Of a stretch of DNA of 5,665 nucleotides, positions 1 to 5,665 are shown one piece after another (position 1 is the first letter of the stretch; each line of letters starts with the position of its first letter). The stretch covers positions 1 to 5,665 of the forward strand of contig JASHTU010000232.1 in the NCBI GenBank assembly GCA_030040395.1. Direction: 5' to 3'. Position numbers and translations under genes: made by a program. A model generated the notes under the pieces. That model was not told where the DNA came from, made no database searches, and saw nothing but the letters and a program-made list of their open reading frames with translations. This DNA comes from Acidobacteriaceae bacterium (GTDB lineage: Bacteria > Acidobacteriota > Terriglobia > Terriglobales > Acidobacteriaceae).

Positions 1-346
1 AAATCTGGCGCACTGCAAGGCTGCGCCGGAAAGGCGTGACTCATAAGGACAAGGTCGCGGGAATTTCCTGAGATTGCGCGCGGCCTGCTCGGCATTGCTC
101 CACCGGCGCGATAAGCTTTCCAGCCATTTTTCAGCTCAAAATCGTTGGGGGGAAACAACACGCTCCCCACCCCGTCTCCGCGTCGGCCTCACCACCCTCC
201 CCAAGGTGGGAAGCACCGGGCCCGTTGTGGCGCCGGCTTCTTCAACCATCAACAGAAGCGCCCGGCAGCCGGCCTTGCGCCCGCCTCTCCAACCCGGCGC
301 GTCAATTTTCACCCCGCGCGATGGAGAATACTATAGGCTTTTAGGT
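1..346. other. Upstream stretch with no supportable gene
   Basis: All three forward frames meet a stop within the first 71 bases (TGA 37-39, TAA 44-46, TGA 69-71), so a short tail of an upstream gene could end here, but none of the short peptides is recognisable. After that, the frame of the downstream zinc-ribbon gene is open back to 47. The 91 residues this would add from ATG 74 are a low-complexity mix rich in Arg, Pro and Ser with no domain, and I treat them as non-coding. The middle part (about 165-225) is rich in C and has only weak inverted repeats without a T-run. Confidence 0.5.
306..334 (+). promoter_or_regulatory. Weak candidate promoter before the zinc-ribbon gene
   Basis: TTTTCA (306-311) and TACTAT (329-334) are separated by 17 bp, and each matches 4 of 6 bases of the sigma-70 consensus. 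Transcription would begin near 341, only about 6 bases before the ATG at 347, so the mRNA would be almost leaderless. This agrees with the lack of a good Shine-Dalgarno sequence there. The matches are poor enough that chance is a real possibility. Confidence 0.2.
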
Positions 347-1021
347 ATGGAGTTAACCTGCAACCGCTGCCACCAGGCGGTGCAGCCGGGGGCTTGTTTC
401 TGTCCCGTCTGCGGGCTGCCTCAGCTTGTCTACAGCGCGGAAGCGGCTGCAGAGGGGGACCAGCCTGTCCGCTGGAACGAGGTGGTGCGCGACGCAGGCA
501 GCATTGCTTGGAAGCCGGCGTTGCGGTCAGCGCTGGCGCTGGCCGTACCGGCGGGTGTTTTGTGCTCCTTCTTTTCTCCCTTGAGTTTTCTGGGGTTTTT
601 GCTCATGCCCCTGGCCAGCGCATGGGTGGTCAGCTTGTATACGCGCACCCGGCGGCCACCGTGGATCACCACCGGCGCCGGCGCGCGCATCGGCCTGGTC
701 ACCGGCATCGTGGGCGGATGGATCGCCGCGGCCACCACCGCCTTTACCCTCTACGCCATGCGCTTCTGGTTGCATCAAGGCAAAATCTTCGACGACCTTT
801 GGGAAACCAGCGTCAGCCATCAGGTGAGCGAATGGACCGCCATGGGCGCCGATACCCAGTCCATCAATCTGCTCAAGACCATGCTCCTCTCGCCCGAGGG
901 ACGCGCCGCCTCGTTTTTGTGCGGCATGGCGCTGCTCACCGCGGCGTTGCTGCTTTTCTCCATCGCCGGCGGGGCCTTGGGCGCGCGCATGCAGATCAAA
1001 AAACGGCGGCCGGAAGTCTAA
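347..1021 (+). CDS. Zinc-ribbon, multi-pass membrane protein of unknown function
   Basis: The predicted protein has 224 residues. Its N-terminus carries a zinc-ribbon pattern, C5-x2-C8 and C19-x2-C22, with an extra Cys at 17, typical of short ribbons at the start of many bacterial membrane proteins. A polar linker (about 28-58) follows. Hydrophobic stretches near 60-76, 78-98, 113-138 and 187-212 suggest four membrane helices, with a soluble loop at about 140-186 between the third and fourth. The C-terminus is basic (KKRR at 218-221), which favours a cytoplasmic end. I chose ATG 347 because the ribbon begins at once after it. The frame stays open upstream to ATG 74, but that extension looks non-coding. 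Only a weak AGG-like ribosome site precedes 347. It lies 223 bp before pyrR on the same strand, but nothing in it points to pyrimidine metabolism. I do not recognise a named family, so the function is unknown. Confidence 0.75.
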   Translation: MELTCNRCHQAVQPGACFCPVCGLPQLVYSAEAAAEGDQPVRWNEVVRDAGSIAWKPALRSALALAVPAGVLCSFFSPLSFLGFLLMPLASAWVVSLYTRTRRPPWITTGAGARIGLVTGIVGGWIAAATTAFTLYAMRFWLHQGKIFDDLWETSVSHQVSEWTAMGADTQSINLLKTMLLSPEGRAASFLCGMALLTAALLLFSIAGGALGARMQIKKRRPEV

Positions 1022-1023
1022 AC

Positions 1024-1044
1024 TGCCAGCTTGTAACTTCTAGC
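1024..1044 (-). repeat. Degenerate 7-bp repeat, inverted copy (3 units)
   Basis: Read on the minus strand, this is three units of seven bases: GCTAGAA, GTTACAA, GCTGGCA. It starts 2 bases after the stop codon of the zinc-ribbon gene. It shares period and consensus (roughly GCTRGAA) with the plus-strand copies at 1142-1173 and 1915-1941. Compared with the copy at 1141-1160, 14 of 20 positions agree, so the two could pair in an RNA that spans both. Confidence 0.5.
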
Positions 1045-1058
1045 CCCTGGATTTTCCC

Positions 1059-1081
1059 GGCGTGGCGCCGAGAGACGCGCC
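1059..1081 (+). other. Imperfect hairpin in the pyrR upstream region
   Basis: GGCGTG (1059-1064) can pair with CGCGCC (1076-1081), five Watson-Crick pairs and one G-U, around an 11-base loop that contains GAGAGA. PyrR-binding hairpins of Bacillus type carry a purine-rich GAGAG-like loop, so the resemblance is worth recording, but the full consensus is not met and no terminator follows. Treat it as a structure of unknown role. Confidence 0.2.
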
Positions 1082-1141
1082 TTGGCCTTGGGACAGAATC
1101 ACACTCCGCGACAGGACCAAGCCGAATCCTATGACCGACAG

Positions 1142-1173
1142 GCTAGAGGCTGGGAGCTAGAGCCTGGAAGCTG
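1142..1173 (+). repeat. Degenerate 7-bp repeat (about 4.5 units)
   Basis: Successive units are GCTAGAG, GCTGGGA, GCTAGAG, CCTGGAA and a partial GCTG. The strict spacing of seven bases over 32 bp is visible directly. It lies 70 bp upstream of pyrR. Because AGCT and CTAG are self-complementary, the array can also fold on itself in short imperfect hairpins. Confidence 0.6.
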
Positions 1174-1196
1174 TCTTTGCACTCTTTCTCCACAGC

Positions 1197-1226
1197 TTGC
1201 CCTGAGGCGGCAGCCCCTCGTATCAT
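1197..1226 (+). promoter_or_regulatory. Candidate sigma-70-type promoter for pyrR
   Basis: TTGCCC (1197-1202, 4 of 6 matches including TTG) and TATCAT (1221-1226, 5 of 6) are 18 bp apart. The start of transcription would fall near 1233, leaving a leader of only about 12 bases before the pyrR ATG, essentially just the AAGAG ribosome site at 1232-1236. If this is the true promoter, there is no room for a PyrR-dependent attenuator ahead of pyrR. Confidence 0.35.
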
Positions 1227-1244
1227 CCGGCAAGAGCCAATGCA

Positions 1245-1814
1245 ATGAGCGAAACTGAATCCAAGTCCAGCTTGCGCGTGAAGGGCCGCCTCATGTCAGC
1301 CTCAGAAATCGAACGCACCCTGGTGCGGCTGGCGCATGAAATCGTGGAAAAAAGCAACGGTAGTGAGGATTTGGCCCTCATCGGCATCAAGCGCCGCGGC
1401 ATTCCGCTGGCTGAGCGGTTGGGCAAGCTTATCTCCAACATCGAAAAGCGTCCCGTCGATACGGGCATGCTCGACATTCAGTTTTACCGCGACGATTTGT
1501 CCACGGCGGACATCCGGCCGGTGGTCACGCCAGGTTCCATCGGCTTCGATGTCGAGGGCCGCGACGTGGTGCTTTGCGACGATGTGCTCTACACGGGCCG
1601 CACCGCGCGCGCCGCTCTCGACGCGCTCTTCGACCACGGCCGCCCGCGCCGCGTGCAACTGGCGGTGCTCATCGACCGCGGCCATCGCGAGCTGCCCATC
1701 GAAGCCACCTATGTCGGCAAGCACGTGCCCACCAGCAGCCGCGAGATCATCGAGGTCAAGTTTCACGAAGTCGACGACTCGGAGCAGGTGCTGCTGGTGG
1801 AGAAAGTGGAATAA
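1245..1814 (+). CDS. pyrR: PyrR, pyr operon regulator / uracil phosphoribosyltransferase
   Basis: The product of 189 residues matches Bacillus-type PyrR (about 180 residues) along its whole length. The type I phosphoribosyltransferase fold is shown by the PRPP loop at 108-120 (VVLCDDVLYTGRT, with D112, D113 and T117-T120). Also present are IGIKRRGIPLAERL (46-59), the hood segment with FYRDDLS (80-86), and LAVLIDRGHRELPI (139-152). Family members convert uracil and PRPP to UMP, and in many bacteria bind pyr mRNA in response to UMP to cause attenuation. ATG 1245 is preferred to M17 (1293) because the residues before M17 align with the PyrR N-terminus; AAGAG sits 8 bases upstream. It is followed by pyrB after 130 bp. 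C111 stands where many homologues have a hydrophobic residue, probably neutral. No convincing PyrR RNA target is visible, so the regulatory role is inferred from the family. Confidence 0.95.
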   Translation: MSETESKSSLRVKGRLMSASEIERTLVRLAHEIVEKSNGSEDLALIGIKRRGIPLAERLGKLISNIEKRPVDTGMLDIQFYRDDLSTADIRPVVTPGSIGFDVEGRDVVLCDDVLYTGRTARAALDALFDHGRPRRVQLAVLIDRGHRELPIEATYVGKHVPTSSREIIEVKFHEVDDSEQVLLVEKVE

Positions 1815-1912
1815 GAAGCAAGCTTATGGGCGCTGCCCCCTCAAACTCCGCGTTTTCCGACGTGCTCCGCAATCCCCCGAACAGAGCGAAAGCGAATCGA
1901 TTTGCCGCACCG

Positions 1913-1925
1913 CAGCTAAGAGCTG
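1913..1925 (+). other. Small perfect inverted repeat inside the pyrR-pyrB gap
   Basis: CAGCT-AAG-AGCTG is a perfect 5-bp stem with a 3-base loop, formed by the first units of the 7-bp repeat. It lies 20 bases upstream of the pyrB ATG. It has no T-run, so it is not a terminator, but it could sit close to the ribosome site. The rest of the 1815-1944 gap shows only a 4-bp GGGC/GCCC stem. Confidence 0.3.
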
Positions 1926-1941
1926 GAAGCTGGAATCTGAA
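1915..1941 (+). repeat. Degenerate 7-bp repeat before pyrB (about 4 units)
   Basis: Units GCTAAGA, GCTGGAA, GCTGGAA and TCTGAA follow each other with exact spacing of seven. The last GGAA (1932-1935) stands 9 bases before the pyrB ATG and is the only purine-rich, Shine-Dalgarno-like stretch available to that start. The repeat therefore seems to overlap the translation initiation region. Confidence 0.6.
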
Positions 1942-1944
1942 CAC

Positions 1945-2967
1945 ATGACTCCGACCGCAACCGCCGCACGCCGCACCTTGTTCACACCGCCCCTACCGGA
2001 ACCCCGATTTCCTTATAACCCCGGATCCATGCTCTCCGTGCTCGACCTCAGCGTCCAAGGCGTGAGCCGGTTGCTCGCCCGCGCTGCCGAACTCGAGCGC
2101 ATGGACCCTCTGGTGCGTGACCGCATCCTCTTGAAGCGGCGGCTGGCGCTGCTCTTCTACGAATCGTCGACGCGCACCCGAACCAGCTTCGAGCTGGCGG
2201 CCAAAGCCCTGGGCGCCGACACCACGCTGGTTTCCAACCTCAGTTCCAGCATCGAAAAGGGCGAGTCGCTCAAAGACACCGGTCTCACCCTGCGCGCGCT
2301 GGGCGCTGAAGCCATCATTCTGCGCCACAACTCGTCGGGCGCGGCGTGGCTGCTTGAAGCCTCCACCCGCCTGCCCGTGATCAACGCCGGCGATGGCATG
2401 CACGAACACCCCACCCAGGCGCTGCTCGATCTGCGCACCCTGCTCGCGCACCTCAGACCAGGCGTCGAGGGCGTGGATGAAAAGACGCTCTCCGGCGTCA
2501 CGGTCGCCATCGTTGGCGACATCCTGCACAGCCGCGTGGCGCGCTCCAATATGCTGCTCCTGCCGCGGCTCGGCGCGCGCGTGCTGCTGTGCGGGCCCGT
2601 CCAGCTTTTGCCCGACCTCGCCGCGCATGCCGCCGCCGGCGTGGCCATCGAGCGCAACTTCGACGCCGCGCTGGGCCAATCGCAGGCCGTGATGATGCTG
2701 CGCATCCAGGCCGAGCGCCTTTCCGGCTTGCAACTCGATCTCGACGAATATAAGGCGAGCTATCAGCTTACCGGCCAGCGTTTGGCCGCGCACGCGCCCG
2801 CCGCGCTCGTCATGCACCCCGGCCCCATCATCCGCGGCATGGAAATCACCGCCGGCGTCGCCGACGGCGTGCAGTCGGCGATCCTCGAGCAGGTGACCAA
2901 CGGCGTCGCCATCCGCATGGCGGTCATTGAGCGGGCGCTCAAGCACGAGAATGGAGGCCGCCCATGA
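1945..2967 (+). CDS. pyrB: Aspartate carbamoyltransferase catalytic subunit
   Basis: PyrB joins carbamoyl phosphate and aspartate to N-carbamoyl-aspartate, the first committed step of pyrimidine synthesis, in the cytoplasm. The 340 residues contain all expected active-site elements: STRT of the carbamoyl phosphate loop (75-78), the mobile-loop Lys (K105 in EKGES), R127, HPTQ (155-158), R197 in GDILHSRVARSN, R253 in LRIQAER, and HPGP (291-294). The sequence is closer to the Bacillus enzyme than to that of E. coli, for example NGVAIRMAVIERAL near the end. No pyrI regulatory-chain gene is nearby. ATG 1945 gives about 28 residues more than ATG 2029. Starting at 2029 would cut the first conserved strand very short, and TTG 1978 is a further possibility. 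The stop overlaps pyrC as ATGA, implying translational coupling. The reading frame is open backwards through pyrR to 1336, but that part is pyrR in another frame. Confidence 0.95.
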   Translation: MTPTATAARRTLFTPPLPEPRFPYNPGSMLSVLDLSVQGVSRLLARAAELERMDPLVRDRILLKRRLALLFYESSTRTRTSFELAAKALGADTTLVSNLSSSIEKGESLKDTGLTLRALGAEAIILRHNSSGAAWLLEASTRLPVINAGDGMHEHPTQALLDLRTLLAHLRPGVEGVDEKTLSGVTVAIVGDILHSRVARSNMLLLPRLGARVLLCGPVQLLPDLAAHAAAGVAIERNFDAALGQSQAVMMLRIQAERLSGLQLDLDEYKASYQLTGQRLAAHAPAALVMHPGPIIRGMEITAGVADGVQSAILEQVTNGVAIRMAVIERALKHENGGRP

Positions 2968-4265
2968 CGGCGTTGGCCATTCGCGGCGGACACCTGCTCG
3001 ATCCCGCGGCTGGCGTGGACGGGCTCAAGGATCTACTGCTCAAAGACGGCCGCGTGGCGGAGATTGCCAGTCCGGGCAAGCTGAAGAATGCCGAAGGCGT
3101 CGAGACGCTGGACGCCGCGGGCCTCATTGTTGCTCCCGGCCTCATCGACATCCATGTTCACCTGCGCGAGCCGGGCCAGGGTTACAAGGAAACCATCGCC
3201 ACCGGCACGGCCGCTGCGGCCGCAGGTGGATTCACCGCCGTGGCCGCCATGCCCAACACCACGCCGGTCAACGACTCGCCGGACATCACCCGCTGGATGC
3301 AATCCCCGGAACGCGGCGCGCACGTCCGCGTCTTTCCCATTGCCGCGGCCACGCGCGGGTCCAAAGGCGAAGCCATCAGCGACTACGCGGCGCTCAAAGC
3401 TGCGGGCGCGGTGGCCGTCACTGACGACGGGCGGCCCATTCTCAAAGACAGCGCCATGCGCGAGGCGCTGGCTGCGGCGGCGCGCGTGGGCCTCACCGTG
3501 ATCCAGCACGCCGAAGACACGCGCATGACCCAGGGCGCGAGCATGAACCTGGGGCCGGTTTCGTTCAAGCTGGGGCTGCGCGGCATGCCGGCTGAGGCCG
3601 AATCGGCGCTCGTCGAGCGCGACATCCGCCTCGTCGCCGAACAGCGTGACGCCCACGCCCATCTCCACGTAGCGCACACCTCCACGGCCGCCGCGCTCAA
3701 CGCCGTGCGGCAGGCGCGGCGCAACGGCCTGCGCGTCACCTGCGAAGTGGCGCCCCACCACTTCCTGCTTACCGAGGAGCACGTGGGCCTCTACGACACC
3801 CACGCCAAGATGAATCCGCCCCTGCGCTCGGCCGCCGACCGCGACGCCATGATCGAAGGCATTCTCGACGGCATAGTGGACGCCATCGCCACCGATCACG
3901 CACCCCACGCCACCCACGAAAAAGAGATCGAGTTCGAGCTCGCGCCCAATGGCATTACCGGTCTCGAAACAGCGCTCGGCTTGTGCCTGCGCTGGCTGCA
4001 CGGCGAGTGGAAAATGTCCTTGGGCCGCGTGTTGAGCCTGCTCAGCGCGCAGCCCGCGGCGCTTCTGGGCCTCAAGGGCCGCGGCACGCTGGCCGTGGGC
4101 AGCTTTGCCGATGTGGTCGTCTTCGATCCCAAGGTGGAGTGGACTTTCCGCGCCACGGAATCCAAATCCAAGGCAAAAAACACGCCCTTCGACGGCTGGA
4201 CCATGCAGGGTAAAGTCTGCTGGACCATCAGCGAAGGGCGTGTTGCCTACGCCCCCCCGGCGTAA
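2964..4265 (+). CDS. pyrC: Dihydroorotase, type I
   Basis: PyrC interconverts carbamoyl-aspartate and dihydroorotate, the step after PyrB. The 433 residues fit the type I (Bacillus/Aquifex-like) amidohydrolase family. Metal and substrate elements are intact: DIHVHLREPG (62-71, ligands H64 and H66), MPNT (96-99), TDDG (153-156, bridging Asp), QHAED (181-185, H182), AHTST (237-241, H238), NPPLR (284-288) and ATDHAPH (309-315, catalytic D311). The C-terminal part (about 375-430) is the small beta domain common to amidohydrolases. The start at 2964 overlaps the pyrB stop by 4 bp and has a good GGAGG ribosome site (2953-2957) 6 bases upstream, inside pyrB. Allantoinase or hydantoinase is less likely, given the adjacent pyrB and the motifs. 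No carA, carB, pyrD, pyrE or pyrF follows. The gene ends 3 bp from the convergent receptor gene. Confidence 0.95.
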   Translation: MTALAIRGGHLLDPAAGVDGLKDLLLKDGRVAEIASPGKLKNAEGVETLDAAGLIVAPGLIDIHVHLREPGQGYKETIATGTAAAAAGGFTAVAAMPNTTPVNDSPDITRWMQSPERGAHVRVFPIAAATRGSKGEAISDYAALKAAGAVAVTDDGRPILKDSAMREALAAAARVGLTVIQHAEDTRMTQGASMNLGPVSFKLGLRGMPAEAESALVERDIRLVAEQRDAHAHLHVAHTSTAAALNAVRQARRNGLRVTCEVAPHHFLLTEEHVGLYDTHAKMNPPLRSAADRDAMIEGILDGIVDAIATDHAPHATHEKEIEFELAPNGITGLETALGLCLRWLHGEWKMSLGRVLSLLSAQPAALLGLKGRGTLAVGSFADVVVFDPKVEWTFRATESKSKAKNTPFDGWTMQGKVCWTISEGRVAYAPPA

Positions 4266-4268
4266 GCT

Positions 4269-5665
4269 CTAAAAATTCACCTTTCCCGCCAGTTGAAGGT
4301 CGCGCCCCGGCGACGGATCGCCGTTGGGGTCGGCAGAGTGGTCCACTCCCGTGACCTGCCCAAAGCTGCCGCTTAAAAAGTTTCCGCTCGGATTCGCAAA
4401 GTTGGCGTGGTTGAACGCGTTGAAGGCCTCGATGCGCAGTTGCAGATAGCGGCTGCGGTCGGCGTTGAAGTAGAGATTCTTGGAAAGCTGCAAATTGGTG
4501 TAGTTGAAGCCCGGGCCCGCAAAGAAATTGCGCGGCGTGTTGCCGAATGTGCCCAAAGGCTCGGACGAAAAAGCCGCGGTGTCAAAATACCGGTTGCCGG
4601 CGCTGCGCACGTTCTGCCGGGCAAAGTGGAAGCTGGTGGTTTCAGGCGCGTCCGGGCAGCCGAAGTAGCTGTAGCCGTCGCACCACAGTGAGCGGTCGCT
4701 CGGCTCATAAACCTGCACTGGGAAGCCGCTCTGCAGCACCGTCAGGCCGCCCACGCCCCAACCGGAAAAAGCCGCGCGCAACGCTGGATTTGCCCCTGCC
4801 AGCGCAGGCGCGGGCAGGTTGTAAACGTAAGCCGCCGACAGTCGCTGGCGCGCGTCGAAGTCGGAGCTGCCGTAGTTGAGGTATTGGAAGCCGGGCACAT
4901 AGTTCCTGATCCGGCCTTCGCGGCCCACGGCGCTTTCGTATCCTGAGGCGTCGTCGAGGGCGTGCGCGTAGGTGTAGGCGAGCGTGAATTCGAGTCCGTG
5001 CGCGGGCGCCTGGATGAGGCTGGCCTGCAGCGCGTTGTAGTTCGACGCGCCTTCGGTGTTCTGCTCCGCCACCGAAATGTAGTACGGGGTGCCGTACGGT
5101 AGCCCGAAAGGATTGCCGGGGACGGTGGCCGGCTGCGCCGTGTACTGCGGAAAGAGCAGGTGCACCCTGCTCGCGTAGGCGGTGCACATGGGATCGGAGA
5201 CGCACGCCGCATGGCCGGTCGCGGTGATGTTGTCGCCCTCATACCACGAGGCAAGCCGGCGGCTCACCGAGCCCACGTAACCCACCTCCGCCACCAGCCG
5301 GGAGTTGAGCGCGCGTTGCGCGTTCAGGTTGAAGTTGTAGGTGTAGGGAACGTCGTACGACGGCGCAAAGGCGGCCAGCTGGAGGGGCAGATAGTTCATC
5401 CACGCGATGGCCGCGTTGGCCTTCACCGGCGCGTACGGGAACGGATTGGTCATCGCTCCGGCGCCGGACACGTCGGCGAAAGGATTGGCCAACGAGGGGC
5501 TGCCGCCGAAACTCGACGCGCCCTCGGAAATGATCATGAAGGGCGGGTCTTTGAGATTCTGCAGCGACTGCTCTTCCTGATCGCGGTTATAGTAAACGCC
5601 GAAGCACGCGCGGAGTGAGAAATCGCGTGCCCCCGGCGTTCCCGTCAGCATCGCCGGACCCGACT
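4269..5665 (-). CDS. TonB-dependent receptor, Oar-like, C-terminal part (5' end outside window)
   Basis: The frame is open to the right edge, with four further codons (Ser-Gly-Pro-Ala) before the Met at 5651, so this is the C-terminal part of a larger gene; relatives are often 1000-1200 residues. Numbering from the Met at 5651, the visible 460 residues show the outer-membrane barrel pattern of Oar-like receptors: FGVYYNRDQEEQSLQNL (17-33), ASNYNALQASL (202-212), FTLAYTYAHALDDASGYES (222-240), YGSSDFDARQRLSAAYVYNLP (260-280), SGWGVGGLTVLQSGFP (296-311), GTFGNTPRNFFAGPGFNYTNLQLSKN (367-392) and FNAFNHANFANP (410-421). It ends in LQLAGKVNF; a terminal aromatic residue is usual for outer-membrane barrels. 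The plug and any carboxypeptidase-like N-terminal domain lie outside. Such proteins import large or scarce substrates with TonB energy, but the substrate cannot be told. Two close Cys pairs (150/156, 324/332) are noted. It is unrelated to the pyr genes by function. Confidence 0.88.
   Translation of the reverse strand, partial: SGPAMLTGTPGARDFSLRACFGVYYNRDQEEQSLQNLKDPPFMIISEGASSFGGSPSLANPFADVSGAGAMTNPFPYAPVKANAAIAWMNYLPLQLAAFAPSYDVPYTYNFNLNAQRALNSRLVAEVGYVGSVSRRLASWYEGDNITATGHAACVSDPMCTAYASRVHLLFPQYTAQPATVPGNPFGLPYGTPYYISVAEQNTEGASNYNALQASLIQAPAHGLEFTLAYTYAHALDDASGYESAVGREGRIRNYVPGFQYLNYGSSDFDARQRLSAAYVYNLPAPALAGANPALRAAFSGWGVGGLTVLQSGFPVQVYEPSDRSLWCDGYSYFGCPDAPETTSFHFARQNVRSAGNRYFDTAAFSSEPLGTFGNTPRNFFAGPGFNYTNLQLSKNLYFNADRSRYLQLRIEAFNAFNHANFANPSGNFLSGSFGQVTGVDHSADPNGDPSPGRDLQLAGKVNF
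4305..4328. other. Stable hairpin just beyond the pyrC stop, inside the receptor gene
   Basis: CCC (4305-4307) plus CGGCGA (4308-4313) pair with TCGCCG (4318-4323) and GGG (4326-4328), leaving loop CGGA and a 2-base bulge TT. It lies 40 bases after the pyrC stop and within the receptor coding sequence (Asp-Pro-Asn-Gly-Asp-Pro region). No T-run follows on the plus strand, so it is not a standard intrinsic terminator. It might protect the 3' end of the pyr mRNA, or merely reflect GC-rich codons. Confidence 0.3.

Noticed and set aside
74..346. A 91-residue N-terminal extension of the zinc-ribbon protein
   Set aside because: Low-complexity Arg/Pro/Ser-rich translation without a domain; the zinc ribbon normally begins at the N-terminus, as it does from ATG 347.
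1131..1160. Nine-codon leader-like mini-ORF before pyrR (MTDRLEAGS)
   Set aside because: It has no clear ribosome site and no run of regulatory codons, and it ends within the 7-bp repeat. Such short frames are expected by chance.
1828..1838. GGGC-GCT-GCCC hairpin after pyrR as a terminator
   Set aside because: A 4-bp stem without a following T-run is too weak to call.
1993..2946. Long minus-strand open frame opposite pyrB (317 codons)
   Set aside because: It shows no recognisable motif and lies wholly antisense to a clearly conserved gene, as is common where third codon positions are G or C.
1336..2967. A 543-codon open frame that would fuse 203 extra residues to PyrB
   Set aside because: The added part overlaps pyrR in another frame and is Arg/Ser/Pro-rich with no domain. 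It is a GC-rich shadow, and PyrB homology starts only after about 1945.
3033..4001. Long minus-strand open frame opposite pyrC (322 codons)
   Set aside because: Same reason: it mirrors the pyrC codons, has biased composition (Gly, Arg, Val, His) and no domain.

Overview
The window is GC-rich and looks like a chromosomal segment of an Acidobacteriota-type bacterium. Two things suggest this: the large Oar-like TonB-dependent receptor at the right end, a family strongly expanded in that phylum, and a compact pyrR-pyrB-pyrC set whose proteins resemble the Bacillus-type enzymes. The phylum assignment is inference, because no rRNA or other marker gene is present.

Layout from left to right. Positions 1-346 hold no gene I can support. 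Positions 347-1021 (+) encode a small membrane protein with an N-terminal zinc ribbon and about four membrane segments, of unknown function. Positions 1022-1244 are intergenic and contain two copies of a degenerate 7-bp repeat, an imperfect hairpin and a candidate promoter just before pyrR. Positions 1245-2967 and on to 4265 (+) encode pyrR, pyrB and pyrC. A 130-bp gap with a third copy of the 7-bp repeat separates pyrR from pyrB, while pyrB and pyrC overlap by 4 bp (ATGA). Positions 4269-5665 (-) are the C-terminal part of a TonB-dependent receptor that runs off the right edge. It faces pyrC with only 3 bp between the two stop codons.

The three central genes form a pyrimidine module. PyrB condenses carbamoyl phosphate with aspartate, PyrC closes the ring to dihydroorotate, and PyrR is the UMP-sensing regulator with uracil phosphoribosyltransferase activity. 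The zinc-ribbon protein and the receptor have no evident link to this pathway.

I found no mobile element, CRISPR array, tRNA, rRNA, toxin-antitoxin pair or defence system, and nothing that amounts to a new multi-gene system. The most unusual signal is the 7-bp (GCTRGAA-like) repeat, which recurs in both gene-free gaps around pyrR and, in one copy, supplies the only ribosome-binding-like sequence in front of pyrB.
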